A stretch of DNA of 64,000 nt. Origin: a bacterium (GTDB lineage: Bacteria; Zhuqueibacterota; QNDG01; DSAB01). Under the pieces are notes generated by a model, which was not told the origin of the DNA, made no database searches, and saw only the letters and a program-made list of their open reading frames with translations. Each line of letters begins with the position of its first letter. The first letter of the stretch is position 1. Shown piece after piece: positions 17,803 to 27,193 of this stretch. The translations under genes and the position numbers were made by a program. The stretch covers positions 1 through 64,000 of the forward strand of contig JAFGDT010000074.1 in NCBI GenBank assembly GCA_016931965.1, read 5' to 3'.

Positions 17803-18714
17803 TTATGGGACTTCTTCCCCAGTAGAAGCACTCCAAATGGCAAACCACTGTTCCCGTGTAAGAAAAAGGGATTCAGCTTGAACCGCCCTCTGTATGCGTT
17901 CAAGCTTACCCGTTCCCAGTATGGGTACAATATGAGCGGGATGGCTGAGAAGCCATGCTAATGCCACCTCGTCCATTGTCGCTCCTCCCCATTCTTCTCC
18001 AACCTGCTGCAAGGCTTGACGTATTCGAACAGCTTTTTCCGTTTTAGACTTGAAAATCGCTCCTCCCGCAAAAGGAGACCAGGCCATCGGTGATTGCCGA
18101 AGCCGCTGACAAAGGTCAAGTGTCCCGTCAAAGAACGCATCCAGATGCGCGACCGAAATTTCAATTTGATTGGTGACAAGCGGTAAGTCGAGAAAAGATG
18201 ACAACAGATCAAATTGAGCCGGAAGAAAATTGGAAACACCAAAAAAACGAACCTTTCCTGATCGATGCAACATGGAAAATGCTTCGGCCACCTCTTCTGC
18301 ATCCATAAACGGGTCTGGACGGTGAATCATCAACAGATCGACATAATCAGTTTGGAGCATCTGAAGTGAATTTTCTACAGAGGTGATGATATGTTTACGG
18401 CTGGTGTCATACAATTTGAGCCGATGATCCGGACGGTTCTTTGAAACGAGTTTGATCCCGCACTTGGTTGCAATCTGCATGCGCTGACGAAGATCGGGGG
18501 ATTCGATTAAGGCTTCACCGAAGATTTGTTCACAGGTATAATCTCCGTAAATATCGGCATGATCGAATGTCGTAATTCCCAGATTCAGGCATTGTTTGAT
18601 CAAATCAAGGAGTTCAGAGCGACTCATGCCCCAATCGGCAAGACGCCACAAACCCAATACAATTCGCGAGACGTCAGGACCTTGCTGTACAAGTTTAATG
18701 CGCGAAACAGACAT
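17803..18714 (-). CDS. Aldo/keto reductase (YdhF-like)
   Basis: A 303-aa NADPH-dependent TIM-barrel oxidoreductase. Catalytic positions are visible: D and Y in FDHADIYGDY, K in IATKCGI and H in LLMIHRPDPF. The C-terminal cofactor signature is PILGTGKLERIQRAV. The closest pattern I recognise is the E. coli YdhF subgroup. It lies 61 bases upstream of pyruvate kinase on the same strand and probably opens that transcription unit, with the 35-codon lysine-rich ORF before it. The substrate is unknown. Confidence 0.88.
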   Translation of the reverse strand: MSVSRIKLVQQGPDVSRIVLGLWRLADWGMSRSELLDLIKQCLNLGITTFDHADIYGDYTCEQIFGEALIESPDLRQRMQIATKCGIKLVSKNRPDHRLKLYDTSRKHIITSVENSLQMLQTDYVDLLMIHRPDPFMDAEEVAEAFSMLHRSGKVRFFGVSNFLPAQFDLLSSFLDLPLVTNQIEISVAHLDAFFDGTLDLCQRLRQSPMAWSPFAGGAIFKSKTEKAVRIRQALQQVGEEWGGATMDEVALAWLLSHPAHIVPILGTGKLERIQRAVQAESLFLTREQWFAIWSASTGEEVP

Positions 18715-18778
18715 TCTAACCCTTCTATCTTCATTTGAGATTACGTTTGATGCATCACAATTGAGATTGTCGAATCCG

Positions 18779-18886
18779 TTAAGTTGTTTTGGAAGTCTTT
18801 TCTTTTTTCAATCTTCTCTTTTCTTTAATACTTTTCTGGGCTTTTTTCTTTTCTTCAGATCCTCTTTTATCTCTGCCTTTTGCCAT
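18779..18886 (-). CDS. 35-aa lysine-rich small protein
   Basis: This short frame is well supported: ATG 18886 is preceded by GGAGG at 6-base spacing. The product starts MAKGRDKRGSEEKKKAQKS and is about half Lys/Arg. I recall similar tiny basic proteins beginning MAKGKDK or MAKGRDK in several Gram-negative genomes, with no known function. Nucleic-acid or ribosome binding would fit the charge but is only a guess. It lies 65 bases upstream of the aldo/keto reductase. Confidence 0.6.
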   Translation of the reverse strand: MAKGRDKRGSEEKKKAQKSIKEKRRLKKEKTSKTT

Positions 18887-18999
18887 AACCAACCTCCATC
18901 ATAAAGGACTGTGAATATCTTTACCGTTTCCGGCATGGATACGAAAGACAACAAAGATTCATCACATTCAAAATGATTGAAAATTCATATGATTTCCAT

Positions 19000-19696
19000 T
19001 TAACGATTCACGGCGGTTGCTGTAATAGCCGGCATAATGCAAGCGACCATGACTGCTGAGTGCATAGCCGCAATAGCCTCTTGTGTCGCTTTCCCTATGA
19101 TCTCACCATTGGCGATCTGTTTAATCCGTTTTTTCTGTTCTTTGAGTTTTTTCTTATCAAAAATGACTTTAAGAAGATCACTGCTCTTTGCAAGGGAGAT
19201 GAGGACAACGGTTCTTGGATCGATATCCCCCACTTCCGCAAAGATGGCCCCTTGCAATCGTTCGATCAATTTCTTCTCGGGTTCAGGATTCACCTCTGGA
19301 TAGATTTTCCGTGTAAAAATCATAAGAATTTTATCTTCATCGGCTCGAAGGATACCTTTACTGCACAATGCTTCAGCCACCCGATGGTTGAGTTTCTTGA
19401 TATTAGCAAACCGTGAAATCCATGTCTGAAGCGATTTTGGCTTTTTCGTAAGACTGATCATTTCAAGACACCTGTCGATTAACGGCTCACCCATAGGAGT
19501 GGAATCGATGCAATGAACCGGCTTTTTCTTCTTCGATTCATCAATCATGATACGCTTGCTGAATAAAAGTTCAGAGAGAATCGCTCCAGCGATGGCATAA
19601 GGGACCATTGTGCTTGATGCAACGGTCCCTTCCTTGTCCCCTTAGGGCAATAAGCATGATTTCTTCATGCAACATCAGTTTTTCTTGTATGGCCAT
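19000..19696 (-). pseudogene. GPP34 (GOLPH3-like) protein, frameshifted near the start
   Basis: The long open part (19000-19608, 202 aa) matches the GPP34 family: TMVPYAIAGAILSELL, then helical segments ending in IIGKATQEAIAAM. The family's N-terminal motif is found upstream in another frame: ATG 19696 encodes MAIQEKLMLHEEIMLIALR, then the frame shifts at GGGG (forward CCCC 19638-19641), and DKEGTVASSTM continues in frame with the rest. Removing one G gives a continuous 229-aa protein of family length. Either a single-base insertion inactivates the gene or this is an assembly error. GPP34 proteins bind phosphoinositides in eukaryotes; the bacterial role is unclear. Confidence 0.8.
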
Positions 19697-19784
19697 GATG
19701 ACAATCTTCTAAAACCAAGAAAACCCAATTTGACTTTTGTAACGAATTTATGTCTTTAACACGCCATCAAGTATAAAAAATAAA

Positions 19785-21569
19785 TTAGACGATTCTGTTT
19801 TCCAAATGAGGTATCGATTGTTTCTTGTTCGCCTTTAAATGAAAATCAAGAAGCACTTTCTCGATATCCCCGATGAAATCCATCTGCAGGACTCTCTCTG
19901 CCACCTTCTCACATTCTTGAATTGAAATGGCCCTCACCCGCTCTTTCACCTCCATCAGTGTGAGTGGACTCATACTGAGCTGCCTGAGCCCAAAACCGAG
20001 CAGCAGGGAGGTGTAAAGTGGATTCCCCGCCATTTCTCCACAGAGGGATACGGGAATACCGGCCTGATTGGCAGCCTGAATGGTCTTGTGAATTAACATG
20101 AGAATAGCCGGATTAACCGGTTTATAAAACTTGGCCACTTTTTCATTGTTCCGATCAACAGCCAATGTGTATTGGATCAAATCATTCGTTCCGATGCTGA
20201 CAAAGTCAGTATACTTGACCAGACGATCCATCATTAATGCAGCGGAAGGCACCTCGATCATCACACCGCTCTGGATGGATGAATCAAAAGGAATCTGATC
20301 TTTTTCAAGTTCTGCTTTGACTTCCTCCATAACCTCACAGATTTCTTGAATTTCTTCAAGACTCGAAATCATTGGAAACAATATTCTGACCCGACCATAA
20401 GCACTTGCCCTCATCATAGCCCGCAACTGGATTTTAAAAATATCCCGCTCCTGAAGTGAAATACGGATGGAACGCCATCCAAGGAATGGATTTCTTTCTC
20501 CTGTAACGTCCTGAAAGGGCAAAAATTTATCTCCACCCAAATCCAGTGTCCGAATCGTGACCATTTTATCTTTCATGGCCTCCACTACAGTGCGATAAAT
20601 CTGGAGCTGTTCATCCTCATTGAGCAACTTTCCCGCAATTAAAAAAGGAAGCTCCGTCCGAAAAAGTCCAATACCGTCTGCGCGATATCGAACAGCCAGA
20701 CTGATATCGGCAGTCATGGAAACATTGGCCTGAAGAGAAATATCAACTCCGTCTGTCGTTACAGCCGGAAGTCGGACTTCTTGAGATAGCCTGTTCCAAT
20801 ATGCATTGAATTGTTTTTGGCGTTTTTCGTATCCTTTGACAATCCTTTGAGGCGGATCGATATAGACGATACCTGCATTGCCATCAACAATGATGGGATC
20901 ACCATTGTGAACCTGCTTCATCAATCGTTCTACACCGACAACGGCGGGAAGTCCCATGGAACGTGCCAGTATAGAGGCATGCGATGTCTGTCCACCCAGT
21001 TCGGTGGCAAATCCCACGATCTTATTACGATCGATCCTGGCTGTATCAGAAGGAGATAGATCATGTGCAACCAAAATCGTAGAATTCTCCAAAGACAATT
21101 TGAGTTCTTCTGACTGAAGCAGTATGCGCAAGATGCGCACAGCCACATCTTTGATATCATCAATCCTGTTGCGAAAAAATTCGCTTTTCATCTTCTGAAA
21201 AGATTGATTCCATCGTTCGATTCCCTCTTTCAATAGCCACTCTGCATTTTTCTTTTCACTCTGAATGGATTGCGGAATTTCTTTCTGAAAAAAAAGATCA
21301 TTCAATATAGAAAGATGGGATTCAAAAATTTTGGCTTCTTCGCTGCCGATTTCTCTTTTAACACGATCACGACATTCCACCAGTTGCTGTTCAACCGCCT
21401 CAACAGCACGCTTATACCGTTTATTCTCCTTTTTAACTGCGTCCTTATCCAGAGAATAACCGCTCACTTCGTCCCAAAGGCTCTCTAAAATCCATGCACA
21501 TCCAATGGCAATGCCTTCAGATACAGGAATACCTTTCAATAATCCTCTCGTTATATTATCCTTTTTCAA
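19785..21569 (-). CDS. ptsI: Phosphoenolpyruvate-protein phosphotransferase (PTS Enzyme I)
   Basis: A 594-aa enzyme that takes phosphate from PEP and passes it to HPr. It has the N-terminal HPr-binding helical part, the phospho-His loop GGQTSHASILARSMGLPAVVG with H197, and the PEP-binding barrel with GIGLFRTELPFL, DLGGDKFLPF, GTNDLIQYTLAVDRNN and catalytic Cys in VSLCGEMAGNP. Length (about 570-590) is normal. The start is TTG 21569 with a GAGGAT site about 9 bases upstream. No HPr or EII genes are in the window, so a sugar-uptake or purely regulatory role cannot be decided here. Confidence 0.95.
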   Translation of the reverse strand: MKKDNITRGLLKGIPVSEGIAIGCAWILESLWDEVSGYSLDKDAVKKENKRYKRAVEAVEQQLVECRDRVKREIGSEEAKIFESHLSILNDLFFQKEIPQSIQSEKKNAEWLLKEGIERWNQSFQKMKSEFFRNRIDDIKDVAVRILRILLQSEELKLSLENSTILVAHDLSPSDTARIDRNKIVGFATELGGQTSHASILARSMGLPAVVGVERLMKQVHNGDPIIVDGNAGIVYIDPPQRIVKGYEKRQKQFNAYWNRLSQEVRLPAVTTDGVDISLQANVSMTADISLAVRYRADGIGLFRTELPFLIAGKLLNEDEQLQIYRTVVEAMKDKMVTIRTLDLGGDKFLPFQDVTGERNPFLGWRSIRISLQERDIFKIQLRAMMRASAYGRVRILFPMISSLEEIQEICEVMEEVKAELEKDQIPFDSSIQSGVMIEVPSAALMMDRLVKYTDFVSIGTNDLIQYTLAVDRNNEKVAKFYKPVNPAILMLIHKTIQAANQAGIPVSLCGEMAGNPLYTSLLLGFGLRQLSMSPLTLMEVKERVRAISIQECEKVAERVLQMDFIGDIEKVLLDFHLKANKKQSIPHLENRIV

Positions 21570-21612
21570 AAGTCATTATCCTCACGAGGATTGAATTCAG
21601 GGGTAAAATGGA

Positions 21613-22101
21613 TCAGAGATTTTTTTCTAATTTTTTCAATTTTGATTTTAAAAAGGAGCGAGCGACTGAAGATGCAAAATCAACAATCAAAAGACCATTC
21701 AAATGATCTATTTCATGTTGTAAGACCCTGGCCAATAATCCTTCCGCTTCCACCTGAACCAGTTTGTCGTATTCATTCCTTCCCCTTACAACAATACGGG
21801 ATGGACGGGAAACATGAACAAGGATTTCGGGAAGGCTCAAGCAACCCTCCTCCATGGATTCCTCTTCATCCGATTTTTCAATAATTTCCGGATTATAGAG
21901 ACTCCTTAATCCATGACCGATATCGAGGACGATAACCTGTTTCGAAATGCCCACTTGAGGTGCAGCCAAACCGACCCCATCATTTTCATACATCGAATCT
22001 GCCATATCGTTGATCAGCACGTCCAGCTTTTTATCCATTTTCTCAACAGGCACTGCCTTTTCACGCAAAACAGATTCGGGATATTTAACAATCGTTAACA
22101 C
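21613..22101 (-). CDS. def: Peptide deformylase
   Basis: A 162-aa metalloenzyme that removes the formyl group from nascent peptides. All three motifs are present: GVGLAAPQVG, EEGCLSLPE (metal Cys) and QHEIDHLNG (two metal His and catalytic Glu). I prefer GTG 22101 because GAGAGGT precedes it with proper spacing and the product begins VLTIVKYP as in homologues; an upstream GTG at 22116 would add five residues. It lies 43 bases upstream of ptsI and 25 bases after thiC on the same strand. Confidence 0.95.
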   Translation of the reverse strand: MLTIVKYPESVLREKAVPVEKMDKKLDVLINDMADSMYENDGVGLAAPQVGISKQVIVLDIGHGLRSLYNPEIIEKSDEEESMEEGCLSLPEILVHVSRPSRIVVRGRNEYDKLVQVEAEGLLARVLQHEIDHLNGLLIVDFASSVARSFLKSKLKKLEKNL

Positions 22102-22126
22102 AACAAGACCTCTCACAACAAAATAG

Positions 22127-23416
22127 TTATTTCTTTACACGAATGCTCTCTTGCACCAGCTTAATGGCACAGTATTCTCCACACATGGAACAAACATCAT
22201 TCTCTTTCAGATGGCTGTTATTTCGAAGTTCCCTGGCGCGTTCAGGATCAATCGCCAATTTGATTTGATTATCCCAATCCAAATTTTTTCTGGCTCTGGA
22301 TATTTCCATATCCCAATCGCGTGCAGAAGGATAACCTTTTGCGATATCCCCCGCATGGGCTGCAATACGGGTTGCGATAACACCCTGACGGACATCTTCA
22401 AGATCGGGCAGTTTTAAATGTTCTCCGGGCGTAACATAACACAAAAAATCTGCACCCGCAGCCGCCGCAACAGCACCACCTATTGCAGCGGTAATGTGGT
22501 CATATCCGGCTGCCACATCGGTGACAACCGGTCCCAGCACATAGAAGGGGGCGTTGCAGCAAAGACGCTTTTCCATTTGAATGTTGGTCTGGATTTGATC
22601 GAGAGGAACATGACCTGGACCTTCGATCATGACCTGAACACCATGCTCCCACGCGCGTTTCGTTAATTCACCCAGAATAATCAATTCTTCAACCTGTGCA
22701 CGGTCGGTGGCATCCATCAGTGACCCTGGTCTTAACCCATCGCCGAGACTCAGAGTGACATCATGTGCATGTGCAATTTCCAGCAAACGATCGAAATGTT
22801 CATAAAGAGGATTTTCCTGCTCATTTGCAATCATCCAGGTGGTTATAAACGATCCACCTCGACTCACAATGTCCATGATACGGCCCTGTTTCTGCAACCG
22901 CTCGATACTACTGCGTGTCACACCGCAATGAACAGTAAAAAAATCGACACCTTCTTCGGCTTGTTTTTCCAATGTCGAAAACAGTCCCTCAGGCATCATA
23001 TGAATGAGCGCGCCTTTTCGATCGATCGCCTCAATGGCTGTTTGATAAATCGGCACAGTGCCGACGATGATCGGGACTTTCTTCATGATGGTTTTTCGGA
23101 TCGCTTCGATATCACCGCCGGTAGACAGATCCATGATCGTATCGCTTCCGACTTTTACAGCCATCCTGGCTTTTTCGACTTCGATTTCGACATCGATGCA
23201 ATCGGTAGAAGTACCGATATTGGCATTTACTTTTGTACGGAGCCCTTTACCCACACCGACCGGCCGTACATCGGTGTGATTTCGATTCTTCAAAATCACC
23301 ACCTCACCTGCAGCCACAGCACTTTGAATGTGATGGATGTCCACATGTTCCAGCTCAGCCACAACCTTCATCTCATCTGTAATCCGCCCGGCTCGAGCCG
23401 CTTCCATTTGTGTCAT
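22127..23416 (-). CDS. thiC: Phosphomethylpyrimidine synthase ThiC
   Basis: A 429-aa radical SAM enzyme that rearranges aminoimidazole ribotide to HMP phosphate, the thiamine pyrimidine. Signatures include EGPGHVPLDQIQTN, FYVLGPVVTDVAAGYDHITAAIGG and the C-terminal cluster motif CSMCGEYC. Its length is that of the short form lacking the N-terminal extension of the E. coli type. I use ATG 23416; a TTG lies one codon upstream. No other thi genes are close. I looked for a TPP riboswitch in the 157 bases upstream and saw no CTGAGA core. Confidence 0.95.
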   Translation of the reverse strand: MTQMEAARAGRITDEMKVVAELEHVDIHHIQSAVAAGEVVILKNRNHTDVRPVGVGKGLRTKVNANIGTSTDCIDVEIEVEKARMAVKVGSDTIMDLSTGGDIEAIRKTIMKKVPIIVGTVPIYQTAIEAIDRKGALIHMMPEGLFSTLEKQAEEGVDFFTVHCGVTRSSIERLQKQGRIMDIVSRGGSFITTWMIANEQENPLYEHFDRLLEIAHAHDVTLSLGDGLRPGSLMDATDRAQVEELIILGELTKRAWEHGVQVMIEGPGHVPLDQIQTNIQMEKRLCCNAPFYVLGPVVTDVAAGYDHITAAIGGAVAAAAGADFLCYVTPGEHLKLPDLEDVRQGVIATRIAAHAGDIAKGYPSARDWDMEISRARKNLDWDNQIKLAIDPERARELRNNSHLKENDVCSMCGEYCAIKLVQESIRVKK

Positions 23417-23576
23417 CAACCTAATGCGCTCCTATTCCCTCACGCTCCCGATAAATAATCATCTGCTTCAACACAAGATTACCATTATTTCTACAATCAG
23501 TGATGTATAAATATACAAAAAAAATGATATAAAATCTAATAAAAAGTCCTTAAATGGATTGATTCCAATCTCTTTT

Positions 23577-24884
23577 TTAATTGATCCCAACAGCCTTTCC
23601 CCGGACAGAACTGTGCATCACATCCTGAATTTTCACAGAAACCCATTGATTGATCAATTTTTCCTGATAAGGAATCTCCACCCTGAGGTATTCGGATGAA
23701 AAACCACCCATCCAACCCATTTGATTTCGGGTTTCAAACAAAACATTAACGGATTGCCCAACCCATTTTTTCATGAACTGAATTCTTTTTCTTTGTCCCA
23801 AATCTCGCAATTGTCTGGCCCTCTCCGCTCGAATGAAAGGACTTGAATGATCTGGCAGATGGGCGGCATCCGTTCCTTCTCGGACTGAAAAAGGAAAAAC
23901 ATGGAGGTAACTCAAAGGCAATGTGTCGATAAACCGAACAGTTTCATTGAATAGACGTTCCGTCTCACCCGGAAATCCCACGATGACATCCATACCCAGA
24001 CCGAAATGGCCGATGACGGCCTGAATTTTTTCAATTTTTTTCTGAAACATTGATGTCGTATATTTTCGGCGCATGGCGGAAAGAATGGTATCGCTTCCAC
24101 TCTGGAGCGGAATGTGAAAATGACGGCAGCACCGTTCTTCTCTGGATACAACCTCCAGCAATTCGTCTGTAATATCTCCAGGATCCAGTGAAGTGAGACG
24201 AATCCGTTGGATCCCCTGAACATTGAGCAATCGTACGAGGAGTCTGGACAGGGAAAGGCAAGGACTGAAATCCTGACCGTATCGACCGATATGAACACCG
24301 GTCAACACAATCTCCCGATAACCGTTTGCAACCAGACGTTCTGCTTGTTCGATGACTTCTTCAAGGGGCACACTGCGACTCGGCCCTCTTGCAAAAGGGA
24401 CAATACAATAGCTACAACAATCGCTGCATCCATCCTGTATTTTCAAAAAGGCCCTGGTCTGATCGAAATGTTCAATCCGATGGCCCCTTGTTTTCCGCAA
24501 TTGTTTCACAGGAGTCACTGTGATTTGAGGATGGGATAATTTTCCGATACGCGGAAAATAATCGAACAATCTCGATTTTTGATACGTTCCCAGAACATAG
24601 TCAACGCCGGGTATTTTTGCGATCGTTTCAGAATCGACCTGGGCATAGCATCCGACAATAATGACAGTCGCATCTGGATTAACCTGGATCACATGCCGAA
24701 TCGATCGACGGCATTTGGCATCGGTACGGTGGGTCACCGTACAAGAATTGATGACGACAACGTCGGCATGCTTCATCTCAGAGACGACCCGATAACCCTC
24801 TTCTCTAAAATCCTGAGCGATCGATTCGCTTTCAGTTTGATTCAGTTTACACCCAAATGTTTTTAAATAAACCGCCGGCATCAT
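23577..24884 (-). CDS. mtaB: tRNA t6A37 methylthiotransferase MtaB
   Basis: About 435 aa. A radical SAM enzyme that methylthiolates t6A at position 37 of ANN-decoding tRNAs. The N-terminal UPF0004 domain starts VYLKTFGCKLNQTES (Cys ligand), with further ligands in INSCTVT and GCYAQ. The radical SAM motif is CSDCCSYCIVPFARGPSRS, followed by a TRAM domain at the C-terminus. The KLNQ form and overall pattern fit MtaB rather than MiaB. A longer frame to TTG 24926 exists, but it would start inside the rpsA terminator hairpin, so I choose ATG 24884 (or 24881), which matches homologue starts. Confidence 0.9.
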   Translation of the reverse strand: MMPAVYLKTFGCKLNQTESESIAQDFREEGYRVVSEMKHADVVVINSCTVTHRTDAKCRRSIRHVIQVNPDATVIIVGCYAQVDSETIAKIPGVDYVLGTYQKSRLFDYFPRIGKLSHPQITVTPVKQLRKTRGHRIEHFDQTRAFLKIQDGCSDCCSYCIVPFARGPSRSVPLEEVIEQAERLVANGYREIVLTGVHIGRYGQDFSPCLSLSRLLVRLLNVQGIQRIRLTSLDPGDITDELLEVVSREERCCRHFHIPLQSGSDTILSAMRRKYTTSMFQKKIEKIQAVIGHFGLGMDVIVGFPGETERLFNETVRFIDTLPLSYLHVFPFSVREGTDAAHLPDHSSPFIRAERARQLRDLGQRKRIQFMKKWVGQSVNVLFETRNQMGWMGGFSSEYLRVEIPYQEKLINQWVSVKIQDVMHSSVRGKAVGIN

Positions 24885-24888
24885 TGAA

Positions 24889-24923
24889 AAAGAATAGGAG
24901 TTGAACCCGTCATGTTCAACTCC
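24889..24923 (-). terminator. Rho-independent terminator of rpsA
   Basis: On the minus strand GGAGTTGAAC (24923-24914) pairs perfectly with GTTCAACTCC (24906-24897) across a 7-base loop and is followed by TATTCTTTTT. It sits 30 bases after the rpsA stop and just before the chosen mtaB start. Confidence 0.8.
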
Positions 24924-24952
24924 CAATCCTTTATGAAATGGAATTGAATATC

Positions 24953-27148
24953 CTATTCTTTTTTATCTTTTTTTGATGAAGGTCTCTTGTTCTGTGTTGT
25001 TTTCTTACCCTTTTCTTTTTCTGGTTCTGGTTCATCCCCAGCTGCTTCTTTCGATTCTTCCTTTTCGGCATCCTCGTATTGGCCATCCGTTTGAGAGGAT
25101 TCTTGGGTTTCCACTTTTTTCACCTCTTCCAGAGGAATTTCACCTTCAGGTTTCCGTTTGGATTTTTGTTTGGATATTTGCTCCGCTTCCTCATCGGATT
25201 GGATAACAGTATCGGAGGTTTCCTTCGATCCATTTTCTTGCTTTTCTGTTGATTTCGCCTCAGTGTCAGATTTTTCCTTCGATTCCTTTTGACTCTCTTC
25301 CTCACTGAGATGACCCGCCATCTCTCCAAGGGTTGGTTTTTCTCCCGCCTTCTCTGTAAATGTCTCAATCTCTCCTCTTTCAGCTTCAGATTTACCTTGT
25401 TTCTCCAGCTCGATAACCTTTTTTCGAGATAAAACCACACGCTTGTTTGCACGGTCAAATTCGATAACAGCAAAATCCAGATCATCCCCAATTTTGATTG
25501 TCTGACTCAATTTGGCCATGGAAGACTCGACCATTTGAGAAAGAGGGGCAAATCCCTCAAGACCCAATGGAAGTTCAACAATGAGACCTTTCTCCACAAA
25601 CCGAACAACTTTCCCGGGAGTCACGGTATTGACTTTATAAGCTTCTTCAAAAGCGGGCCAAGGATCTTCGGTCAGTTGCTTGTATCCGAGAGAAACGCGA
25701 TGTTCATCTTTGTTCACTTCAAGAATGACGACTTCAACTTCCTCTCCCTTTTTCAATACTTCACTGGGGTGTTTGATTTTCTTCATCCAGGAAAGATCCG
25801 ATATATGGATAAGCCCATCAATTCCATCTTCCATTTCAACAAAAGCCCCAAAATTGGTCATATTGCGGACACGCCCTTTGTATTTTGAACCAACAGGATA
25901 TTTCTTCTCGATACTCTCCCAAGGATTTTCAGTGAGTTGCTTGAGTCCCAATGATATGCGTTTGCGCTCCTTATCCAACGTGAGGATTTTGACTTTAACA
26001 ACATCTCCCACATTCAGAATCTTGGAAGGATGCACATTGTGCCGCATCCAGCTCATCTCGGATACATGAATCAGACCTTCGACACCCCTCTCCAATTCCA
26101 AGAATGCGCCATAATCAGCAATTGAAACCACTTTCCCTTCCACAATGGAACCTTCAGCAAACTTCTTTTCAATGTTCTCCCACGGATGTGGTTTGAGTTG
26201 TTTGATCCCTAACGAAATACGATCTTTGGCATCATTGAAATCCAATACAACCACCTTCACCTTTTGATCCAACTTGACCACCTCGGAAGGATGGTTGATG
26301 CGTCCCCAAGAAAGATCGTTGATGTGAAGAAGGCCATCCACCCCACCCAAATCAATGAATACACCGAAATCCGTAATATTTTTAACTGTACCTTCAAGAA
26401 TCTGGCCTTTTTCGAGTTCTTTCAGAACCCGTCCCCGCTGTTCAGCCACGCTTTCTTCCAAAATGGCTCTGCGGGAAACCACAATGTTTTTGCGCAACCG
26501 GTTGACTTTGACGACCTTAAAGGTAAGTGTTTGACCGATCAGCGCATCAAAATCTCGAACAGGCTTGACGTCGATTTGTGATCCCGGCAAAAAAGCATCC
26601 ACTCCCATGAGGTCAACGACAATACCCCCCTTGATCCTCCGAACACATTTTCCCTCTATGGTTTGTCCCTGTTCATGAATGTCCACAACCTTATCCCAGA
26701 GTCTCATAAAAGTGGCTTTTCTTTTCGATAGAACCAACTGCCCATCGGCATCTTCGATCGTTTCCAAAAAGACTTCCACTTTATCCCCAACCTTTACTTG
26801 AGTCGGATCATCAAACTCTTCTAATGGAATGGATCCTTCAGATTTAAATCCGATGTCAACCAAAACCTCCTGATCAGTCACTGCAAGGACCCTGCCCATA
26901 ACGATTTCCCCTTGCCGAATATCACTGAGTGTCCGGTCATAAAATTCGACAAGCTTTTGGTAATCTTCCTCAGAATAGGTCTGTTCCTCATTAAGCTCAT
27001 TGTTTGAAGGATGATCTTCGTTTATCACCCGGATCTCCATCTGATTGTCGAGAGTCTGTTCGTTTTTAGCCTCACCTCCTTTTTCCTCGTTAACCGGATC
27101 TTCTTTTCCGGTCATATTGTCCTCTGTTTGTTTATCCACATCCACCAT
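24953..27148 (-). CDS. rpsA: 30S ribosomal protein S1
   Basis: A 731-aa RNA-binding protein of the small subunit that helps mRNA binding at initiation. Six S1 domains can be seen, starting near residues 75 (EIVMGRVLAVTDQEVLVDIG), 160, 247 (EGTVKNITDFGVFIDLGG), 332, 417 and 505. The N-terminal 70 residues are acidic. The C-terminal 140 residues are a low-complexity Glu/Lys/Ser tail ending KRPSSKKDKKE, which makes the protein longer than the usual 550-600. ATG 27148 has a clear GGAGGA site. It follows ispH and cmk, a common gene order. Confidence 0.95.
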   Translation of the reverse strand: MVDVDKQTEDNMTGKEDPVNEEKGGEAKNEQTLDNQMEIRVINEDHPSNNELNEEQTYSEEDYQKLVEFYDRTLSDIRQGEIVMGRVLAVTDQEVLVDIGFKSEGSIPLEEFDDPTQVKVGDKVEVFLETIEDADGQLVLSKRKATFMRLWDKVVDIHEQGQTIEGKCVRRIKGGIVVDLMGVDAFLPGSQIDVKPVRDFDALIGQTLTFKVVKVNRLRKNIVVSRRAILEESVAEQRGRVLKELEKGQILEGTVKNITDFGVFIDLGGVDGLLHINDLSWGRINHPSEVVKLDQKVKVVVLDFNDAKDRISLGIKQLKPHPWENIEKKFAEGSIVEGKVVSIADYGAFLELERGVEGLIHVSEMSWMRHNVHPSKILNVGDVVKVKILTLDKERKRISLGLKQLTENPWESIEKKYPVGSKYKGRVRNMTNFGAFVEMEDGIDGLIHISDLSWMKKIKHPSEVLKKGEEVEVVILEVNKDEHRVSLGYKQLTEDPWPAFEEAYKVNTVTPGKVVRFVEKGLIVELPLGLEGFAPLSQMVESSMAKLSQTIKIGDDLDFAVIEFDRANKRVVLSRKKVIELEKQGKSEAERGEIETFTEKAGEKPTLGEMAGHLSEEESQKESKEKSDTEAKSTEKQENGSKETSDTVIQSDEEAEQISKQKSKRKPEGEIPLEEVKKVETQESSQTDGQYEDAEKEESKEAAGDEPEPEKEKGKKTTQNKRPSSKKDKKE

Positions 27149-27193
27149 ATAAAAGTTCCTCCTTTTCTATTTTTTACCCTTTCGGGTTTTTTA

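Noticed and set aside
23420-23576. Possible TPP riboswitch before thiC
   Set aside because: The conserved CTGAGA and the second-arm consensus are absent on the coding strand; only AT-rich sequence is seen.
24885-24926. Extended mtaB start at TTG 24926
   Set aside because: The added codons lie inside the rpsA terminator hairpin, and homologues start at the VYLKTFGCKLNQ segment.
27165-27190. Plus-strand mini-hairpin ACCC-TTTC-GGGT followed by T-run between ispH and rpsA
   Set aside because: The stem is only four pairs and lies on the strand opposite to the genes, so an antisense terminator is not supported.
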